Origin: Toxotes chatareus
Taxonomy: Eukaryota; Chordata; Actinopteri; Toxotidae
Assembly (NCBI GenBank): GCA_016801885.1
Contig: CM028900.1
Location: 13,472,972 to 13,536,971 of the forward strand
Length of the DNA: 64,000 nt
Direction of reading: 5' to 3'
Shown: in pieces, positions 1-9,521 of the stretch
How positions within the stretch are numbered: the stretch's first letter is position 1
Layout: each line of letters starts with the position of its first letter
Translations under genes and position numbers: made by a program
The notes under the pieces: generated by a model
What the model saw: only the letters and a program-made list of their open reading frames with translations
Told to the model about the DNA's origin: nothing
Database searches by the model: none

Positions 1-1111
1 TAAAAGCCCACTAGCCAGCAGCAATGACAGGGTATATAGGAGTCCCTAAGGTCCACATTCATAACTATTACAAAGAGATTCCCTTTACACTGTTTAGAAT
101 CTTCTCAGCCTTTTATAATTCAGATATGTTATTAATCAAAGAGACTGACAAAGAAACTAATGGTTTGTCTGATTTTCACTGGGGCACAATCCAGCCAGCA
201 ATTGATTGTAGCACCAAGGACACCTGCAGCTTCAGAATACATTTTCACATTTTCACACGAGAGAAAAAACAGCACCACAAGGAAATATTGCCCTCCACAT
301 GAATATGCAGGGACTTGATACCAGCAGTGTCATTGCTAATGTTGCTGCCAATTACAGAGCATGTCATGACACTGTGATTCATGAATATTCATCGTTGACT
401 GATATAGACAGCAGCAGTATGCAGAGGCCTCTATTCCCATTTTACTGTCTCATTGTGAATGGTGAACAGGTACCTCCATCATGCCATGGAGGCGCCTTCC
501 AGCTGCAAGACAAGCTGTTCCATAAGGCATTGCTAGTTAACAGTGTGTTATATAAAGGTGTATAAAAGTGATGAAGTGCTCCCTGGCTCTAAAGAGCAGG
601 CATTAAAGCATATTAAGTAGACATTTAAGCTTGTAAAGTGGGAATCTAGAAATGGAAAGAAGACACTGAGCAAAGGGATGCCTTCAGGGTTGGGCTGTTC
701 AATTCTCAGAAAGTTTGATACCTGCTGGTGCTTAGAAAGGAAATGAGGTTTGTGGGAGCAACCAGCAGATTTTGCAAACTACTTAGGCTACAGTTTGAGG
801 AGAACGGAACAACTCCCTCCTAGCTGTTATAACACCGTATAAAGTCTGAACTAAACTAATAAATGTCATTTAAAGTAATATGTGGATCAATAATTAAGAA
901 ATTAAAAGAAGCTGACACCTGCAACTTTATACATTTGCTCCACTAAATTTCAGAGAGAAAAAGGGTTTCTCTCTCTCCACAAGTTACTTCACAGGTAAAG
1001 ATATGCAAAACATGTGATAAGCTTAGGCAGGTCAAAAACAAACAAACTTAACTAACAGTTTCAAAACAGTCTGACTTTTTGCACCACCTAGACCAGGAAA
1101 AATAAATAAGT
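1..1111. other. 5' flanking DNA, no gene recognised
   Basis: Distal upstream flank of nr4a2. Both strands carry only short open frames (under 100 codons) without family resemblance, splice-bounded structure or codon bias. The DNA is AT-rich and mostly unique. A small inverted repeat (AGAGAGAAA at 952-960 against TTTCTCTCT at 966-974) lies near 960 and is probably fortuitous in a purine/pyrimidine-rich stretch. I see nothing else to annotate. Confidence 0.5.
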
Positions 1112-1395
1112 TATTTTCACAACTCTATATACTGTTTGACTGTTTAATCTGTCACAAATCATTGGACTTTTTTGAGCTGATCATAATTTGTGTGTAAAAT
1201 CTTACTATGTAAAGTACCTGCTGTCATATAAATGTAGCGGAATAAAAAGTACAATATTTCCTTCTGAATTGTAGTGGATAAATAATAATTAATATAATGT
1301 AGCAGAAAATTGAAATACTGAAATGTAAAAGTATGAGTACCTCAAAATGTTACTTAAGTATAGTACCTCAGTAAATGTAATTTGTTAGATTCAGC
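1112..1395 (+). mobile_element. Degraded fragment of a hAT-type MITE (same family as 19411-19917)
   Basis: This segment aligns by eye with the 3' half of the intact element at 19411-19917. Shared landmarks in the same order are ATATACTGTT, TGTAAAATCTTA, GAATAAAAAGTACAATATTTCC and the block around AAATGTAGTGGA. The distal part, with the words TACTTAAGTA and CAGTAAATGTAA, looks like the usual 3' end of this family, but the terminal inverted repeat is eroded to TTGTTAGATTC. No left terminus or target duplication can be found, so it is an old 5'-truncated copy. It is non-coding. Confidence 0.7.
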
Positions 1396-2021
1396 CTTAT
1401 GATACAAATGCATCAGTTGCTGAACACTGATAGAGATGCCTTCAGTGAAAAGTAGTTCTAATAGATTTAGAGGAGTATTTTTGATTGTAGTGTAGTGTAC
1501 TACTTCTACTCAAGTATCTCTTTATCGCAGGGAATAACCAGATCCAGTCTTGCTCCACTACCATGAACAACTCATCACAGCAATGAGACTATAGTGTATA
1601 TCTCTTATAATAATGTTTTAAATGTTTGGATACAGCTGCCACATGTCAAAAGGCTGCAGCTGCATCATAGGCAGGTGCATGGTCTGTGAGAGAGGTACTG
1701 TGATTTAACCTTATAATTTACACCATGGTAACATCTCCATGATGAAACACAAAAATGGACCATTTCATGTGGACAAGGAGGCCCTGATGATGCATTGTGC
1801 TGGCATAAGCTGGACTTGCATGGTGCTACAGTCACAAAAACATCTAAGCTCCCAAGTTTCGTCTACACAGCTGCTAATAGTATATGGAGGCAAGTTATTA
1901 AATAAATGGTTCATGGTGGACAATGGTGGACAACATAAAAGTGCATTTCCTACATTAATTAATAACAGAGCTGTGACCGTCTGCAAGCCAATTTAAAAAG
2001 ACGCATCTCTCTCTCTCTCTC

Positions 2022-2064
<43 letters not shown>

Positions 2065-4040
2065 GGCACATGGTTGCACACCCACACACTACGACTGGTA
2101 ATGTCAGTAAACATTTCTTCAAACAAAGTTAAAAATATTATCTCAGGAAATAACTTCTATGTGATTAAAACTTACTCCTCACTTTCAAATGACTGTCAAT
2201 TAATTGTGCATACAAATGGGAAGTTAATTATTCTTCAGTAAAATGGCCAATTAAACTGCTAATTGTGTTTTCATTTTAATTCTAAATGGTAAATGGATAA
2301 CGGTAAATACACACAGTGTGGCCATGCAGCGCCCTGCCACAACTGTTTTCAGACAAAATAGTTGGAATTCGTTATGCAGACACGAGTCACTATGCTGTGT
2401 GATTGGTCAGCAGATATCAGCAGGCATGCAAAGGCTTTATTCAGGTGTCAAACTAGAGATCTTCTGCAAAAGATGCAAATGGAAGGTGATGTAATTATCA
2501 GCAACCATGACAGCAGGGAGGAGGTCAGATTGATCCAAAAAAAACACCAGAACTCTTACAACAATATTTTGTTCCTGAATATTCACAGTGCAAGGAGTGG
2601 AATTTGTTATTTACAAATCCTGCCACATAGCCCAACTGAAAACGACTGGGCGTGACCACACAGCCTTAATGGGGTTAGGTTAATTAAAAGGTTAATTATA
2701 AGAAACAGGAGCTGTTTGATGTATGGCTGGTGAACAATAGTGTCCTCTAGAGGTGAGTGTAACCATGATATACAATTTTCCTCCCCCCCCTCCTTGCACA
2801 CTCTGTCCTTGTGTGCTCTAAGTACAGGACAGTCAAAAAAAAAAAAAAAAAACTCTGTGACTGATGGCTGTTCTGTGGTTCGTAAAATAAAGAATCAGTC
2901 CTCTAGAAATAACACATGGTGCTGTGTGCTATGTGATTCTGGCTGCTGTTAGACGCATGTGGGCCCACATCTCTACACATGTATTTGGTGCTCTCTCCTT
3001 GGCTTGCTGCCCAGACCAATATGTATCTAGAAAAATTTAGGCCAACGTGATTGGCTACAAGGTGTTGGTGTAAGATTACACTGAGATCAGTGATTCCATC
3101 GCTGCAGAACAATAAGGCCAGAAGATTATTTTGGTGACTGCGTCAACTTGAGCGTTTTCTGCGTCACTCTCCATTCTGCCTGCTCCTATCACGTTTCCCT
3201 CTCTGGGGACTAAATTGGTTCCCCCATGACAACTGGCTACAGGCCCACTAATTATCCCCCCTTCCTCCTCCAGCAGCTCATATACACTACCAGCTCTATG
3301 AATAGGCAGGCCACCCCGCAGACCCCACCCCATCTGAGGTCTAAATTTGGAACACAATTGAAATACAGAAATCCTGTCAGAAGATAACGAAGAATAATAT
3401 TGACCCCCGCTTCATTAGGCCTGTTTCATACAAGTGTAGTGAGTCTGGCATCTCAGCTTCATTGTGACATAACTGTGCCTAGATGTGCCAATGTACACTC
3501 AATTTTACAGTAAAATAACCACAATGAGGGAATAAATAAACTCAGTACTAGTTGGTAGAAATGTCTCCAACTGTGGCATATATGTTTTTTTAAATACCTG
3601 TTATAAAAATACACCTTCAAAGAGGCACCTGGGTGGAAAAAAAGATTAAATGTTGGCTGCTGTAACCTAGACGTTGCTGTATCAGAAAAATGTCCAATGT
3701 GGTGGTATAGTGGGGAAAACAAATGTGATTACACTATGAGACAAATAATCATCAGTATAAGCAAAAAATAAGAATTATATGAGCAGAAATGACTAGATCA
3801 CTATAGCTAACCTCATTTACTTTGCAAACCTGTGATAAAAACAATGAAATCACCAAACAGAGATTAATGTCATCTTAAAACAAGCCTGACTTAAATCCCC
3901 CTGCAAACACAAAGGTGTCTGAACTGAGTTTAGATGGGTTTACCCTGCACTACATCTCTGCTAATGTCCATGTGGGAAGCAGCAGCACAGAACACATACC
4001 ACAAGCCAAACACACTCACCAGAAAAATTGAGGCTTGAGA
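1396..4040. other. Proximal 5' flank of nr4a2, non-coding
   Basis: No convincing exon is visible. The stretch holds the CT/CA microsatellite (2005-2062), an A-run (2835-2852) and unique sequence. The part at 2220-2570 contains ATTA/TAAT words and looks complex rather than repetitive, so it may hold regulatory sites. Another unique block at 3080-3300 is comparatively pyrimidine-rich. Short antisense ORFs at 3076-3357 and 3459-3722 have no recognisable motif and are treated as chance frames. Confidence 0.45.
2005..2062. repeat. Compound (CT)n-(CA)n microsatellite
   Basis: A run of CT dinucleotides (to about 2024) passes through TTT into an uninterrupted CA run that ends at 2062. It is a typical polymorphic teleost dinucleotide tract about 2 kb upstream of the nr4a2 promoter. 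No function is inferred. Confidence 0.95.
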
Positions 4041-4165
4041 AAGTTCCCATGCGGATTGGTCCATGTCGGTGTCGACGCCGATGACGTCGCGCTGTGAAAC
4101 ACGTGGGCCACGGTATCCGGAGCTCACATAAACAAAGCCACATTGGACAGACTGGGTAGTCGAAG
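4041..4165 (+). promoter_or_regulatory. nr4a2: Predicted nr4a2 core promoter with CCAAT, CRE, E-box and TATA-like element
   Basis: A short CpG-richer stretch sits directly upstream of the predicted first exon. An inverted CCAAT box (ATTGG) lies at 4055-4059, a near-consensus cAMP response element (TGACGTCG) at 4082-4089, a palindromic E-box (CACGTG) at 4100-4105, and a TATA-like CATAAA at 4127-4132. A second ATTGG is at 4142-4146. The TATA-like box would place transcription start near 4155-4165. NR4A genes are immediate-early genes induced by cAMP/CREB signalling, so a CRE about 75 bp upstream of the start fits the family. The motifs are seen directly; the start site and activity are inferred. 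Confidence 0.6.
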
Positions 4166-4318
4166 CCCGTGTCGCTGTCAGTGCGCGGAGTCACAAGGTT
4201 TTCCTGCCTGGCATTGTTGGGTACCGACGCTCATGATTTGGAGCTTTTACTGAAATTGATGAATACCCCCTGCATGCTTACTGCATGGACTGAAAGCCAC
4301 GATCCTGATGTGAAAGAG
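4160..4318 (+). other. nr4a2: Predicted 5' UTR exon 1 of nr4a2
   Basis: The exon is bounded on the right by a strong donor, GAG followed by GTAAGC at 4319. The left edge is approximate and comes from the TATA-like box. The exon carries two weak-context upstream ATGs. One at 4233 opens a 6-codon uORF that stops at 4253. The other at 4259 stays open to the donor (20 codons) and continues into exon 2. Non-coding first exons before a coding exon that starts a couple of bases ahead of the ATG are the known NR4A2 layout. No transcript is available here, so the exon is a prediction. Confidence 0.6.
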
Positions 4319-5274
4319 GTAAGCTTCACCCATCTCTTTCTTTGCAACATAATCTGTGGCTGTGCTTTTCTTGCACCGACTTCTGCGAGACATTTGAACC
4401 TTTTTTTCTTTCTTTCTCTCTCTCTCTTTTTTCTTAAACTGAAATTACACAATACTGAGTCTGACTCAGATTGAAGTGTGGATGTGACCGATATTTCACG
4501 AGAATTTTCAGGGATCTGCTTTGTAGACAAGTTGTTATGAATGTCCTGTGCGCGAAGTTGGTCTTTACATCCTGAACAAATTCCACACTCTATAATAACA
4601 AAAGAAAAGGACGCCTTATGCTGTTACATTTCTATATGCACGTATTTTGTCGGTATCTACTCTTAACAAATCCTGTCTTTACGAAAATTTCCAAAATGAT
4701 GTGCGTAGTAAGAAATTAGTTATAGTTTGTGTGCATTTTTTTCAAGTTGATTCTGGCTTCATCTGGTCTTTTTTTTTTTTTTTAAGATACTGTTTTATTT
4801 TATTTTATAATCAAGTAAATGTCAGAGTTGTGTGTTTTATCAGGGGACGATCCAGAACAGAGCCGCCTTTTTGAATCCTGACACCCATACAACTCCTGAC
4901 ATTACCCATTTCAAGTATCACCGAAAAACTGTCAGAAGACTTGAGGTATGATATGGAAAATTATTTACAAATACAAAATACATACAGTATTATTGGTTCA
5001 TGTTATTTAATTTTGAAATTACTCATGTAAAGTACTATTAAAGCTTTCTGAGATTAAATTGACTAAACTGTAAAAGTTGATTCACATTTCGAACATTTTC
5101 TTTAGAAATTCTGATGTGTGTGTTTTCTTTTCCATTTCCTTTTTTTTTAACCTCTTTGGTTTTCAGCCATGCCCTGCGTCCAGGCTCAGTATGGATCATC
5201 ACCTCAAGGAGCTAGTCCTGCTTCCCAGAGCTACAGCTACCACACGGCAGGAGAATACAGCTGCGACTTCTTAA
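4259..5274 (+). CDS. Predicted overlapping upstream ORF (uORF), 89 codons after splicing
   Basis: Joining 4259-4318, 4844-4945 and 5167-5274 gives one open frame of 20 + 34 + 35 codons ending at TAA 5272-5274. It passes over the nr4a2 start codon (5169) in a different frame. The uATG context is weak (T at -3, A at +4), so most ribosomes would probably scan past it. Such an ORF would be expected to lower nr4a2 translation and make it sensitive to start-site stringency. The product resembles nothing I know. The frame is a direct consequence of the predicted splicing; any translation is inference. Confidence 0.35.
4319..4843 (+). other. nr4a2: Predicted intron 1 of nr4a2
   Basis: A 525-bp GT-AG intron. 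It contains a CT/T-rich stretch at 4400-4437 and a T-run near 4769-4783, about 60 bp before the acceptor TTTTATCAG. No other element is seen. Confidence 0.5.
4844..4945 (+). other. nr4a2: Predicted 5' UTR exon 2 of nr4a2
   Basis: A 102-bp segment between an acceptor (TTTTATCAG ending at 4843) and a donor (GAG followed by GTATGA at 4946). It has no ATG in frame with the main coding sequence. Its length is a multiple of three, and the frame that opens at the exon 1 ATG (4259) runs through it without a stop. The edges rest on splice consensus only; skipping or alternative borders are possible. Confidence 0.55.
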
Positions 5275-6038
5275 CACCCGAGTTTGTTAAGTTTAGCATG
5301 GACTTGACCAACACTGAGATCACAGCAACTACTTCTCTCCCGAGTTTCAGTACATTCATGGACAACTATAACACCAGTTACGACGTTAAACCGCCCTGTC
5401 TGTATCAGATGCCCCACTCTGGTGAGCAGTCCTCTATCAAGGTGGAGGACGTCCAGATGCACAATTACCATCAGCAGAGCCACCTGCCACCTCAGTCAGA
5501 AGAAATGATGGCTCACTCTGGGCCTATGTACTTCAAACCCTCCTCGCCTCATGCCCCGAGTACACCAAATTTCCAAGTTCAGCCTAATCACATGTGGGAG
5601 GACCCTGGCTCCCTCCACAGTTTCCACCAGAACTATGTTGCGGCCACGTCTCATATGATAGACCAGCGCAAGAATCCGGTGTCAAGGCTTTCGCTCTTCT
5701 CCTTCAAGCAGTCCCCGCCCGGTACTCCTGTTTCCAGCTGTCAGATGCGGTTCGACGGGCCGCTGCACGTCTCCATGAACCATGACAACCCGGGCGCTCA
5801 CCGCGGCCTGGACAGCCAGAGCTTTGCGGTGCCCAGCGCCATACGGAAACAGGCTGGCCTGGCCTTTCCTCACTCTCTGCAGCTCGGCCACGGGCACCAG
5901 CTGGTGGACAGCCAAGTGCCATCGCCCCCGTCCCGAGGATCTCCGTCAAACGAGGGTCTGTGTGCGGTGTGTGGGGACAACGCAGCCTGCCAGCATTATG
6001 GAGTGAGAACCTGCGAGGGCTGCAAAGGATTTTTCAAG
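5167..6038 (+). CDS. nr4a2: nr4a2 exon 3 (first coding exon), residues 1-290
   Basis: The acceptor TTTCAG ends at 5166, and only CC precedes the ATG at 5169. The exon encodes the whole N-terminal transactivation region and the first zinc finger, ending in GCKGFFK with the last K codon complete (phase 0). The segment around residues 172-210 (NPVSRLSLFSFKQSPPGTPV) is strongly conserved in the family. The donor is GTGGGC at 6039. The frame stays open into the intron as far as 6212, so intron retention would give a 347-residue protein lacking the second zinc finger. Confidence 0.96.
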
Positions 6039-8306
6039 GTGGGCTCACATGACAGTAATCATGAATCAGTACTACTGTTTATACATGAAAGATACGCTGT
6101 GTGTCCCTCATTCACTGCGCCCCTCTGTTCTGTTCTGCCCAGTTTCTTAAGAATAACAATGATACAGCCCAAACATTTATTAGAATCACATTTTCATTGC
6201 GAGCCTCACTAAATATAATTAAGCAACAGCTTAATGTGTGTGCATGAAATAACTTTAAAAGACAATCATACGCATCCAAGCAGCGATCTCAAAGGAAAAA
6301 GTATGAAAGTATGAAAGACCGCAAATGTGTATTTGCTGACAGTTTATTCCCTGCTGCTGGTTCATACAGCAGTCCCAAACACGAGATGAGATAGATATAA
6401 TATCTTTTCATCTTTTTATTCACACTGTGCAGCAATGCACAGTCAGTGTACTACATGTTATATAGCCTTAGAAATAGGCCTGCAGGATGACATTATGTTT
6501 TTTTCTTCTTTTTTTCCAGCGCACCGTCCAGAAAAATGCAAAATACGTGTGTTTAGCAAATAAAAACTGTCCTGTTGACAAACGCCGAAGAAATCGTTGC
6601 CAGTTCTGCCGTTTCCAGAAGTGCCTTGTCGTCGGAATGGTGAGAGAAGGTATGTTTAGGCCATGCATTTAATTATTTTAGACTAGTAGTGTATATTTCT
6701 ACAGTGATACAGTGGGAAATCCGCGTGCGTAACAGTGTTGGAATGTCACCCACATTTAAGCATTTACGCACGACAACAAGGTATATACTGCTGACTTATG
6801 CATGTCATATATTTCTCCAAACGCAGTTGTCCGAACGGATAATCTCAAAGGTCGGAGAGGACGCCTACCATCCAAACCCAAAAGTCCCCAGGAGCCCTCC
6901 CCACCCTCGCCGCCGGTGAGCCTCATAAGCGCACTTGTTAGGGCCCATGTGGACTCCAACCCCTCCATGTCTGCTTTGGACTACTCTAGAGTAAGTAAAG
7001 TACCAAAGTCCTAGAAATAAAATATACACACAGTACTTCAACAGAAAAAAGACTGCAACTGTTACTCTGGTGAAAACAGAAGTATCAAGAAGATTGAACA
7101 CCTTTTTAAATTACTCCTTTTAGGTAACAATTTATTGCTTTGAAAGTTTTCTGTAATACACCACTGAATTCCTAACTTTATCAGGCTTTTAATGCGGCAT
7201 ATTTTTTCCAAAGTAAATTGCACTGAAATAGAGAACTTAATAAAAAAGAAGACATGAATTTAACAGTAAAAAAAAGGGGGCACTCTCTCTTTGTCTCTTG
7301 GAAATGGGCATTTGCAATTTCACGGATTATATATTTTAAAGGACCTCATTAAGGCGCTGTTTAAATTAAATTCCAGTTCCAGGCTAACCCTGACTACCAA
7401 ATGACTGGAGACAACACTCAGCACATCCAGCAGTTCTATGATCTCCTGACGGGCTCCATGGAGATCATCCGGGGCTGGGCGGAAAAGATCCCTGGCTTTT
7501 CTGATCTACCGAAGCAAGATCAAGATCTCCTCTTTGAATCCGCCTTCCTTGAACTTTTTGTCCTGCGGCTGGCGTACAGGTAAGCTGCGTAATTATTAAA
7601 CTAATCAATCCAGGCTTTAGATAATCATCAGCTCCTCCTTCAAGCTTCATTGCTTTGGGTTTTATTAGCTGCTCAATAATTAGAAGGCTCTTAAATTTCC
7701 ATTTATTTCCAAGCGTAATTAATGGCATTTTCCTATTAATTGCAGGTCCAACCCAGTGGAAGGCAAACTTATTTTTTGTAATGGAGTGGTGTTACACAGG
7801 CTACAGTGCGTCCGTGGATTTGGAGAGTGGGTGGACGCAATCGTGGAGTTTTCTTCGAACTTGCAGAGCATGAACATCGACATCTCAGCTTTCTCCTGCA
7901 TCGCAGCTCTGGCCATGGTAACAGGTGCGTAAAGGCGGTTGCTCCTTTGGAAACTCTGCCTGCGTCCCGACGCATACAAAACACAGATAATTCATGCATC
8001 GGAAATAATTTCTCTATCTCATTTCTGTCTGGATGTGTTTGTATTTCAGAACGACACGGGCTTAAGGAACCCAAAAGAGTCGAGGATCTTCAAAACAAGA
8101 TAGTCAACTGCCTCAAAGATCAAGTGACATTCAATGGCGGTGGATTGAATCGTCCCAACTACTTGTCAAAACTCTTGGGAAAGCTCCCTGAACTGCGCAC
8201 ACTATGTACCCAAGGTCTGCAGCGTATCTTTTACCTAAAACTAGAAGATCTAGTCCCTCCGCCAGCAATAATTGACAAACTTTTCCTCGACACCCTACCT
8301 TTCTGA
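5169..8306 (+). CDS. nr4a2: Nuclear receptor subfamily 4 group A member 2 (Nurr1), complete, six coding exons
   Basis: Coding parts are 5169-6038, 6520-6649, 6827-6990, 7377-7579, 7746-7924 and 8050-8306; joined they make 1803 bp, or 600 residues (mammalian Nurr1 has 598). The protein is a nuclear orphan receptor. The family binds the NBRE octamer AAAGGTCA as a monomer, related repeats as dimers, and pairs with RXR; it is needed for midbrain dopaminergic neurons. Residues 1-263 are the N-terminal activation region starting MPCVQAQYGSSPQG. Residues 264-333 form the two-zinc-finger DNA-binding domain, with cysteines 265, 268, 282, 285 and 301, 307, 317, 320 and P-box CEGCKG (282-287). The basic extension KGRRGR is at 341-346. 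The ligand-binding-like domain runs from about 363 to the AF-2 helix near 589-600. All introns are GT-AG in the expected family phases, and no frameshift or missing zinc ligand is seen. Teleosts often keep two co-orthologues (nr4a2a, nr4a2b); which one this is cannot be decided here. Confidence 0.97.
6039..6519 (+). other. nr4a2: nr4a2 intron 3
   Basis: A 481-bp GT-AG intron, the second largest in the gene after the predicted intron 1. It contains no repeat or motif I recognise. The remaining coding introns, 6650-6826, 6991-7376, 7580-7745 and 7925-8049, are 177, 386, 166 and 125 bp, a compactness typical of teleost genes. Confidence 0.9.
6520..6649 (+). CDS. nr4a2: nr4a2 exon 4, residues 291-333 plus first base of codon 334
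   Basis: A 130-bp exon encoding the second zinc finger from RTVQKNAKYVC to VVGMVRE, with zinc ligands C301, C307, C317 and C320. The acceptor follows a long T/C tract (CCAG ending at 6519) and the donor is GTATGT at 6650. It ends in phase 1. Residues F319, V327 and R332 differ from the mammalian sequence as I recall it (Y, A and K), all conservative. Confidence 0.96.
6827..6990 (+). CDS. nr4a2: nr4a2 exon 5, residues 334-388 (hinge, start of LBD)
   Basis: A 164-bp exon that completes codon 334 and encodes VVRTDNLKGRRGRLP, the C-terminal extension of the DNA-binding domain that contacts the A/T bases before the half-site. A proline/serine-rich linker follows, then SLISALVRAHVDSNP, which begins the ligand-binding fold. 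The acceptor is ACGCAG ending at 6826, the donor GTAAGT at 6991, and the exon ends in phase 0 after DYSR. Confidence 0.95.
7377..7579 (+). CDS. nr4a2: nr4a2 exon 6, residues 389-455 plus two bases of codon 456
   Basis: A 203-bp exon encoding FQANPDYQMTGDNTQH to ELFVLRLAY, the first helices of the ligand-binding-like domain, including the signature region around DLLFESAFLELFVLR. The acceptor is a direct duplication of TTCCAG (AG at 7375-7376 and again at 7381-7382). The first gives the family-typical FQ start. The donor is GTAAGC at 7580 and the exon ends in phase 2. Confidence 0.95.
7746..7924 (+). CDS. nr4a2: nr4a2 exon 7, end of codon 456 to residue 515 and one base of codon 516
   Basis: A 179-bp exon encoding RSNPVEGKLIFCNGVV to AFSCIAALAMVT, the core helices of the ligand-binding-like domain. 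In this subfamily the pocket is filled by bulky hydrophobic side chains, so the receptor acts without a classical ligand. The acceptor is TTGCAG ending at 7745, the donor GTGCGT at 7925, and the exon ends in phase 1. Confidence 0.95.
8050..8306 (+). CDS. nr4a2: nr4a2 exon 8 (last coding exon), residue 516 to 600
   Basis: A 257-bp coding part from codon 516 (E) and RHGLKEPKRVEDLQNK to the AF-2 helix DKLFLDTLPF, then TGA at 8304-8306. The acceptor is TTTCAG ending at 8049. This is the most conserved end of the protein, and every residue around the AF-2 helix matches the family as I know it, so the gene is under normal constraint and not a pseudogene. Confidence 0.96.
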
Positions 8307-8691
8307 GTCTGGCTCCATGGCGAGACCTCAAAGAACTTCCAAAAGACTGTTTGAGTCAGACTTGGCAGATTTTTAACGTTATTACTTCTGAATATTCGCA
8401 AGCTCAACAGGCTAATAGAACAAGAGTCCTCTATTATGATTCATGGAAAAAAAAGATAAACAGGAGGAAGAAACAGAATGAGTGATTGCTGTGTAGGCCC
8501 TTTAATTCTCTCAGTTTTTCTTTCTTTCTTTTTTTTTCCTTTTTCTGAGTGCCAAACGAGTGAATCATCCCGGGGAATTTCTCTCCAGTGGACAAATTGT
8601 CAACAAAGTTAATCCGGTCCTGAATTCACTTACTGTTTATTTAACATCGGCTCTACTGATTCAGCAAACTCAGATGTAATATATTCCATTT

Positions 8692-8778
8692 TTATATATA
8701 TCTATATATATATATATATAAATATATATATATATGGCCACACACGCACGCACGCACACACACACACTCTCACACACT
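8692..8778. repeat. Compound (TA)n-(CA/CG)n microsatellite in the nr4a2 3' UTR
   Basis: Alternating TA from about 8692 to 8735 is followed after GGC by CA/CGCA repeats to about 8778. In the transcript the UA run is self-complementary and could fold on itself. Length polymorphism is expected. Confidence 0.9.
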
Positions 8779-9515
8779 GTATATTATGATAGATTATGTG
8801 ATGCCTCCAGTGCATCGGTTTATAACGTGTACAAAGTTTGTTATAATGAAAAGATTTAATTTTCTTTTCTTTTCTGACTCGTGCCTATGTGTTTCTGACA
8901 GGATCCCAAAAGTATCCAGAAAAGACAACGCATGTTCTAGTTTACTTTCTTTCCTTTTTCTTTTCTTTTATAGGCACTTGCTGAGGTGATGTCTATATAT
9001 AATATATACCGGACACTATGTAGTCTGCTAGATTTGATACAGATTCGTAGTTATGGCACTCCTTTTATGTATAACGCATATGTGGAAAAATATCTCATCT
9101 GTATAGAAAATGAGGGACCCATGGTGTTTGTAAAACTGTCAGACATTCCTTGTTTGTATGTGCTGTAAGTATTGTTGCTGTTGAATATAAACGTTTCTAT
9201 ATATTTATTATTTCTATTGCCAGGAGCTACACTAAGCATGGTGCAATTTAAACGATTTCAAACCATCCAAGTTCATGCTGAGCACGTTGTCTATGTTTTA
9301 TGTCTTATAAACGTCTAGGTAGTTATGATTTAACACGTTTGGAAATGAAAAAAAAAAACAAAACAAAAAAACGAAACTCCCATCTTATATCAAGAGGTTC
9401 ATGAGTGTGTGATCTAGGCCCACATCTTTGACATCATGATGTACTTACAACTTCTGTAACGCATTTGGTGCCGAATTCAAAAACTTTAGAGAGAAAGAAT
9501 TATTTAATGTTTACA

Positions 9516-9521
9516 AATAAA
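9516..9521 (+). terminator. nr4a2: Predicted poly(A) signal AATAAA of nr4a2
   Basis: This is the first canonical AATAAA downstream of the stop codon, about 1.2 kb away, followed by T-rich sequence (AACTTTTAAATC, then TTCTTTGC). Cleavage would fall near 9535-9545. Later canonical hexamers at 9809-9814 and 10057-10062 remain possible alternatives. Confidence 0.55.

Noticed and set aside
2607..3722. Several antisense frames of 60-95 codons upstream of nr4a2 that might be a divergent neighbour gene.
   Set aside because: No splice-bounded exon, start context or family resemblance. The mammalian upstream neighbour (GPD2) is well conserved and would be recognised.
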